From Alphaproteobacteria bacterium (GTDB lineage Bacteria; Pseudomonadota; Alphaproteobacteria; BOG-932; Roseiterribacteraceae): DNA of 9,569 bases. Location of the stretch: assembly GCA_903970575.1 (NCBI GenBank), contig CAJCJC010000230.1, positions 1 to 9,569 on the forward strand, given 5' to 3'. Below the pieces are notes generated by a model that saw nothing but the letters and a program-made list of their open reading frames with translations, made no database searches and was not told the DNA's origin. Of the stretch, positions 5,888-9,569 are shown one piece after another (within the stretch, counting starts at the first letter, position 1; every line of letters begins with the position of its first letter). Position numbers and translations under genes: made by a program.

Positions 5888-6658
5888 TCAGCTTGCTTCG
5901 CCATGGGCGGGATGCCAGTGGCGAAGCAAGCGCTTTTCGATCATCGTCACGAGCGCATTCAGCGCGAGACCGGTAAGCGACAGCAGCAACAAAGCCGCGA
6001 AAGTCAGCGGTGTCTGAAGCCGGCTTGCGCTCTCGCTGATTCGCCAAGCCAAGCCGACCGCCTCGCCTGAGCCGGCGACGAACTCGGCCACCACGGCGCC
6101 GATCAGCGCCAGCCCTGCGCTGATGCGGGCCCCGGCCAGGAGGGCCGGCAGCGCGCTCGGGAGCTGTAGAAGCCAGAGGCGTTGGACCCCGCTCGCGCGA
6201 TAGAGTTTGAACAGGTCCATGAGCCCGGGATCGACGGAGCGCAAACCCAGGCTGGCGTTCGAGAGGATGGGGAAAAAGGCGACGATCGTTGCGAGAATGA
6301 AGACGGCGCGCTCCACATGATCGACGCCAACCCAAATGACGATCTGCGGCGCGATCGCCACGATCGGCGTCACCTGCAAAACCAGGGCATAGGGCAGGAA
6401 GCTGCGCTCGATCAGCCTGCTGCGCACAAACAGGACGGCTAGCGCCAAGCCGCCCACGAAGCTGGCGGCGAAGGCAAGCACCGTCAGCTTGAACGTCTCC
6501 CACAAAGCGTCGAGCAACTGGGGGAAATTCGAGATCAGCGCATCGGCGATCATCGAAGGCGGCGGCAAAATGAATTTCGGTACATCAAGCACCCGAACCA
6601 GCGCTTCCCAAAGCGATAGAACAAAAATGCCGACCGACAGGGGCAGAAAACGGCTCAT
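5888..6658 (-). CDS. ABC transporter permease (SsuC/TauC/ThiX type)
   Basis: This 256-residue inner-membrane protein is the permease subunit of an importer of the nitrate/sulfonate/taurine/pyrimidine-precursor class (BPD_transp_1 domain). About six hydrophobic segments can be traced, the first at residues 6-21. Family marks are the N-terminal PKFILPPPS (27-35), VTPIVAIAPQIVIWVG (96-111), and the cytoplasmic EAA loop RASGVQRLWLLQLPSALP (154-171), which docks with the ATPase. The ATG at 6658 overlaps the TGA of the ATPase gene as ATGA (6655-6658), so I prefer it to an upstream in-frame start at 6709 that would lie entirely within the ATPase gene. The C-terminal codons form the arms of the terminator that serves the convergent methyltransferase gene. 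It is the last gene of the three-gene transport operon. The substrate cannot be told from the permease. Confidence 0.92.
   Translation of the reverse strand: MSRFLPLSVGIFVLSLWEALVRVLDVPKFILPPPSMIADALISNFPQLLDALWETFKLTVLAFAASFVGGLALAVLFVRSRLIERSFLPYALVLQVTPIVAIAPQIVIWVGVDHVERAVFILATIVAFFPILSNASLGLRSVDPGLMDLFKLYRASGVQRLWLLQLPSALPALLAGARISAGLALIGAVVAEFVAGSGEAVGLAWRISESASRLQTPLTFAALLLLSLTGLALNALVTMIEKRLLRHWHPAHGEAS
5891..5936 (+). terminator. Intrinsic terminator of the methyltransferase gene, inside the permease 3' end
   Basis: GCTTGCTTCGCCA (5891-5903) and TGGCGAAGCAAGC (5919-5931) form a perfect 13-bp stem with a 15-base loop, and the loop can add a small TGG/CCA pairing. On the plus strand the stem is followed by GCTTTT (5931-5936), 14 bases after the methyltransferase stop. 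On the minus strand no T-run follows the stem directly, so it is mainly a plus-strand terminator, although it could also protect the 3' end of the convergent ABC transcript. The stem encodes the last codons of the permease. Confidence 0.75.
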
Positions 6659-7395
6659 GGCGCGCCCATGCTCATGACGCGCTCCAAGTCCCGCGAGACC
6701 GCGCGGCAACCGTCAAGATAGACGGCGCTAGCGCGGAATTCGGAGTCGCGCGCAGTCGGGCCGGCAATTTCGTATCGGGCGAAGATCCGCCCAGGCCGGG
6801 CCGTCATCACAGCGATGTCGGTCGACAGATAGACGGATTCGAACACGCTGTGCGTGATGAATATCGTGGTGAAATCTCCCTCCCGCCAGAGTCGCAGAAG
6901 GTCGTCGTTGAGCTTATTGCGCGTGATTTCATCTAGTGCGGCGAAAGGCTCATCCATCAAAAGCAATCGCGGCTTGGTCGCTATCGCACGGGCGATCGCG
7001 ACCCGCATGCGCATGCCCCCGGACAGCGCGCGGGGATAGGCGCCTCTGAAGTCGAGCAAGCCAACCAGGCTAAGCGCCTCCTCTATCCGAGGCGACGCGG
7101 CGACGCGGGAAACGCCGGCGAGCCTGAACGGCAAATAGACATTGGCGAACACATCGGCCCAGGGCATGAGCGTCGCGTCCTGGAAGACGAGACCGATCGA
7201 ACCTTCATCCAGCCCGGTTATCGCGCCCTCCGTGGGGGCGGCGAGGCCGGCGATAAGCCGCAACAGCGTGCTCTTTCCGCAGCCCGACGGCCCGACAATG
7301 CTCGTGAACGATCCATCGCGAATTGTAAGGTCCAGACCTTCGAGCGCCGCCAGACCATCCGGGTAGCGTTTCCCGACGCCAGTCAGTTTCAACAT
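6655..7395 (-). CDS. ABC transporter ATP-binding protein (SsuB/TauB/ThiZ type)
   Basis: This 246-residue nucleotide-binding subunit energises the importer. All motifs are intact: Walker A GPSGCGKST (35-43), Q-loop Gln72 in VFQDATLMPW, signature LSGGMRMR (124-131), Walker B LLLMDEPF (144-151), D-loop ALDE (153-156) and H-loop His182. The QDATLMPW segment and the short C-terminus without a regulatory domain are typical of the nitrate/sulfonate/taurine group. The ATG at 7395 follows the TGA of the binding-protein gene by three bases and has no clear ribosome binding site, which suggests reinitiation by ribosomes finishing the upstream gene. The signature carries Met where many relatives have Gln (LSGGQ), a variant common in this group. 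The subunit should pair with the permease encoded directly downstream. Confidence 0.94.
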   Translation of the reverse strand: MLKLTGVGKRYPDGLAALEGLDLTIRDGSFTSIVGPSGCGKSTLLRLIAGLAAPTEGAITGLDEGSIGLVFQDATLMPWADVFANVYLPFRLAGVSRVAASPRIEEALSLVGLLDFRGAYPRALSGGMRMRVAIARAIATKPRLLLMDEPFAALDEITRNKLNDDLLRLWREGDFTTIFITHSVFESVYLSTDIAVMTARPGRIFARYEIAGPTARDSEFRASAVYLDGCRAVSRDLERVMSMGAP

Positions 7396-7398
7396 CGA

Positions 7399-8421
7399 TC
7401 AGCGGGACGAAGCCGGGCCCGGCAAATCATATCCCTGATCGATGAACTGAAGCGTATACGCCTTGCGATAGTCGAGGTCAGCCGGATAAAGCCCCTCCTC
7501 CACTGCGCCCTTGAAGAAGGCGCTCCAACGGGCGTCGGTCATGGCGCCAATTCCAAGGGTCTTGGCGTCTCCTGAATCGACGATGCCATACTGGTTCAGT
7601 CGCGCCCTGGCATAGGCCAGTATGTCATCGGTCATGTCGGGATTGCCCTTCTTGATCAGGTCATCGGCAGGTTTCGGATCGCCATTCAGATAGGCGCGCC
7701 AACCCTCGATGCTCGCCTCGACAAAAGCCTTCACGATCTCGGGCTTCTGGTCCACCCAGCTTTGTTTCACCAGGACCATGCCGCCATAGGTGAGATAGCC
7801 GTCATCCGCCAAGAGGAAGAGTTTCGGCTTAAAGCCGCCGGCTTGCTCGATCACCAGCGGCTCCGATGTGACGTAACCCTGCTGGATCGCGGTCTTGCCG
7901 ACCAGGAACGGCGCGGGATTGCCCGTATATTTACGGATTTGCTTGTCGCTGAAACCGTATTTCGCCTTGAGCCAGGCCCACATCGTGTCGATGGAGGCGT
8001 CGGAGATCATGATCGGGCGCCCCTTGAGATCGGCGATCGAATTGGCGGGATCGTCCGGGTGAAGGATCAGAACCTCTGGATCCTTTTGATAGCTCGCCAT
8101 GACCGCAACGACCGGCGCGCTCGCCTTGACCAGATTCAGCGCAAAGAAACTGTTGGAGCCGATCGCCATGTCGACGGCGCCTGCCGCCATCAACTGCTGC
8201 GGATTAGCCGCCGAGCCGCCGGAGCGGATTTCGACATCGAGGCCGCGCTTGGCGTAAAGCCCCAGCGCCTCAGCCTCATAAAATCCACCCTGCTCCGCCT
8301 CGGGCTTCCAGTCCGTCATGAAAACGACGCGCTCCGCCGCCAAGGCCCTATCGGCGGCGCCGAGAATGCCCAGAACCGCCAGAGCGGCAAACCCCAGAGC
8401 GGCAAACCGGCGATGGATCAT
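7399..8421 (-). CDS. ABC transporter substrate-binding protein (NMT1/SsuA/ThiY type)
   Basis: This 340-residue periplasmic binding protein captures the ligand for the adjacent importer. A Sec signal peptide (MIHRRFAALGFAALAVLGIL then GAADRALA) is cleaved after ALA near residue 28. The mature protein begins with the NMT1/COG0715 pattern: VFMTDWKPEAEQGGFYEAEA (33-52), GLYAKRGLDVEIRSGG (54-69) and LMAAGAVDMAIGSN (77-90). Further marks are YQKDPEVLILH (111-121), DLKGRPIMISD (131-141) and AIQQGYVTSEP (178-188). ATG 8421 is preferred to an upstream TTG at 8436 because GGGAG (8430-8434, complement) lies eight bases before it and the signal peptide begins there. It is the first gene of the operon. 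Aliphatic sulfonate, taurine, a pyrimidine thiamine precursor or riboflavin are all possible ligands. No thiamine or FMN riboswitch is visible upstream, and the divergent cysQ mildly favours a sulfur compound. Confidence 0.92.
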   Translation of the reverse strand: MIHRRFAALGFAALAVLGILGAADRALAAERVVFMTDWKPEAEQGGFYEAEALGLYAKRGLDVEIRSGGSAANPQQLMAAGAVDMAIGSNSFFALNLVKASAPVVAVMASYQKDPEVLILHPDDPANSIADLKGRPIMISDASIDTMWAWLKAKYGFSDKQIRKYTGNPAPFLVGKTAIQQGYVTSEPLVIEQAGGFKPKLFLLADDGYLTYGGMVLVKQSWVDQKPEIVKAFVEASIEGWRAYLNGDPKPADDLIKKGNPDMTDDILAYARARLNQYGIVDSGDAKTLGIGAMTDARWSAFFKGAVEEGLYPADLDYRKAYTLQFIDQGYDLPGPASSR

Positions 8422-8444
8422 CAAGCACACTCCCAAAAGAGTTG

Positions 8445-8473
8445 ATTATAGGCCGATCGCCGGGTGGCGACAG
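8445..8473 (-). promoter_or_regulatory. Promoter of the ABC transporter operon with overlapping dyad
   Basis: On the minus strand a perfect TATAAT (8450 down to 8445) lies 24 bases upstream of the binding-protein ATG. A -35 at 17 bases spacing would be CTGTCG (8473 to 8468), only a partial match to TTGACA. A short dyad GCGAC-AG-GTCGC (8467-8478) overlaps that weak -35, as expected of an operator at a regulated promoter. The leader would be about 17 bases and includes the GGGAG ribosome binding site. Confidence 0.55.
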
Positions 8474-8526
8474 GTCGCGGCCGGAAACATGGCGGCGAGC
8501 GCTAAACCCATGCCATAAGTCCCGCC

Positions 8527-9303
8527 ATGCTGACAGAGAAACAACTTGCGGCCCTGCTGCCCGAAATCGAAAGCCTCGCCCGGCAAGCAGGCGCGGCCAT
8601 TCTCGGCCTCTATCAAACCGGTACGCCCGTGATCGTCAAGGCGGATGGCAGCCCCGTAACCGCCGCCGACCTGGCCTCCGACGCGATTCTGACGCCCGGA
8701 CTGCAGGCGCTGACCCCCGATATCCCCGTCGTCTCGGAGGAGGGCGTCGAAGCAGGCCGCATACCGGATATCTCCGGTGGCAGTTTCTGGCTCGTCGATC
8801 CGCTGGACGGCACGCGGGAATTCATCGCCGAAAGCGGGGAGTTCACCGTCCTCATAGGACTGGTGGAGGGCGGCAGGCCGGTTCTGGGCGTGATGTATAG
8901 CCCCGTGCGAGACGTGCTGTACGCCGCGGCCCTGCCCGGAATCGCGCTGGAAGTCGCGCAAGGGGAACGCACGGCTTTGCGTGTCAGGCATCCGCCGGAG
9001 AACGGTAGGCTGACGGTCGCCGCCAGCTATCCAAAGTCGTCCGCCAAGCTGGAGCGTTATCTCGACTCACTGCCGATCGGGGAGCGGATCGTAACGCGCA
9101 GCGCCTTCAAATTCGCCGATGTCGCGCGCGGTTCCGCCGATCTCTATCCCGGATTGGGCCTGAGCTATGAATGGGACACCGCCGCCGGCCACGCGCTGGT
9201 CTTGGCCGCAGGCGGCGCCGTGACGGAAATCAACGGCGCGCCGCTTTCTTACGGCAAACCCAGCTTCAGGAACCCGGATATACTTGCGGTCGGCGCGCGT
9301 TAG
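8527..9303 (+). CDS. cysQ: 3'(2'),5'-bisphosphate nucleotidase CysQ
   Basis: This 258-residue enzyme of the inositol monophosphatase superfamily dephosphorylates 3'-phosphoadenosine 5'-phosphate (PAP) to AMP, removing the inhibitory by-product of sulfate assimilation and sulfotransfer. CysQ marks are present in order: KADGSPVTAAD (38-48), the metal ligand VVSEE (68-72), the superfamily motif WLVDPLDGTREFI (88-100) with Asp91 and Asp94, GSADLYPGLG (202-211) and EWDTAAGHALVLAAGG (215-230) with Asp217, ending with FRNPDILAVG. The REF following DPLDGT is characteristic of CysQ rather than of inositol phosphatases. ATG 8527 is the only sensible start, since an in-frame TAA stands at 8503. No Shine-Dalgarno sequence precedes it, and a CATAAG hexamer ends eight bases before the ATG, so a leaderless transcript is possible. 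It is divergent from the ABC importer and its stop overlaps that of the HutD-family gene. Confidence 0.92.
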   Translation: MLTEKQLAALLPEIESLARQAGAAILGLYQTGTPVIVKADGSPVTAADLASDAILTPGLQALTPDIPVVSEEGVEAGRIPDISGGSFWLVDPLDGTREFIAESGEFTVLIGLVEGGRPVLGVMYSPVRDVLYAAALPGIALEVAQGERTALRVRHPPENGRLTVAASYPKSSAKLERYLDSLPIGERIVTRSAFKFADVARGSADLYPGLGLSYEWDTAAGHALVLAAGGAVTEINGAPLSYGKPSFRNPDILAVGAR

Positions 9304-9569
9304 AGCGCGAACAGTTCGATCAGGTAGATTTCAAGCAATCCGGAGCCGGTGAGTTCGAGCGGACCGGCCGGTTCGTCGAAACGTACGGTCCCTCCGGCGG
9401 CCACATCCATCGACGCGCCGTCTCGCGCGATCCGTATGTCACGAACCGAGACAATCATATTGCTCGCTCCGCAGCACCACACGGTCATCTCTTGCCGGGC
9501 GGTCAGCCGCAGCATTGTATGGCGAAAGCGCCCGCGCCGCGTCATCACGTTAAGGTCCGTTATCGGGCC
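9300..9569 (-). CDS. HutD-family protein, C-terminal part (5' partial)
   Basis: The frame is open from the right edge of the window to a TAA at 9302-9300, giving about 89 residues. It begins GPITDLNVMTRRGRF, which matches the G-P-x-x-D-x-N-V-M-x-R-R-G motif in the middle of HutD/Ves cupin-fold proteins, followed by short beta-rich segments as expected for the second half of that fold. HutD is named for its linkage to histidine-utilisation genes, but its biochemical role is not settled and no other hut gene is in this window. The GTG at 9548 and the ATG at 9545 are internal codons (the V-M of NVM), not starts; the gene begins to the right of the window. Its stop shares TTAG (9300-9303) with the convergent cysQ stop. 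The assignment rests on this one motif plus size, so it is good but not certain. Confidence 0.75.
   Translation of the reverse strand, partial: GPITDLNVMTRRGRFRHTMLRLTARQEMTVWCCGASNMIVSVRDIRIARDGASMDVAAGGTVRFDEPAGPLELTGSGLLEIYLIELFAL

Noticed and set aside
5841..6503. Minus-strand frame of 220 codons over the permease
   Set aside because: Out of frame with the permease, Arg-rich, and runs across the terminator and the methyltransferase 3' end.
7762..8445. Plus-strand open frame of 227 codons
   Set aside because: Antisense to the ABC binding protein, with a composition rich in Arg, Asp and His typical of shadow frames in GC-rich DNA.
8422..8526. Thiamine pyrophosphate or FMN riboswitch ahead of the ABC importer
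   Set aside because: The region between the promoter and the start codon is only about 17 bases, and none of the conserved riboswitch core sequences is present.
8442..8991. Overlapping frames on both strands over the 5' half of cysQ
   Set aside because: cysQ has all family motifs in one frame; the alternatives are Arg-rich or low-complexity and lack start signals.

Overview
The window is a gene-dense stretch of a GC-rich bacterial chromosome, almost certainly from an alphaproteobacterium. Support for this: frequent GTG or possible TTG starts, a short PAS_5-type sensor protein, a secreted COG4798-type methyltransferase, a 258-residue CysQ and a HutD-family protein, all common in that class. 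The order cannot be fixed from the sequence alone. I see no insertion sequence, phage gene, CRISPR array or rRNA. Almost every base is accounted for by nine protein genes (two cut by the window edges), one tRNA and a few regulatory sites.

Layout. (1) Positions 1-1517, plus strand: a tannase/feruloyl-esterase-family hydrolase whose 5' end lies left of the window. (2) Positions 1514-4238, minus strand: a tightly packed three-gene unit read DUF1838 (Tat-exported, unknown function) -> hotdog acyl-CoA thioesterase -> MelB/GPH-type sugar or cation symporter, probably joined by GTGA start/stop overlaps and convergent with the esterase. (3) Positions 4239-4440: intergenic DNA with an 8-bp-arm inverted repeat and a likely tRNA promoter. 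(4) Positions 4441-5877, plus strand: tRNA-Val(CAC), a PAS_5-like protein whose reading frame runs out of the tRNA, and an exported methyltransferase-fold protein ended by a strong hairpin terminator. (5) Positions 5888-8421, minus strand: a complete ABC importer of the nitrate/sulfonate/thiamine-precursor class, read binding protein -> ATPase -> permease. (6) Positions 8527-9303, plus strand: cysQ, divergent from the importer. (7) Positions 9300-9569, minus strand: the C-terminal half of a HutD-family protein.

How the genes may work together is partly inference. The esterase, thioesterase and symporter could form an uptake and breakdown locus for an esterified plant aromatic or glycoside, with DUF1838 as the unassigned exported member. 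The ABC importer facing cysQ would fit organosulfur acquisition, because CysQ clears the by-product of sulfate assimilation, but the ligand cannot be read from the sequence.

I found no clear new system. The points most worth following are the tRNA/PAS-gene junction, the apparently exported methyltransferase, the DUF1838 operon, and the terminator embedded in the permease coding sequence.
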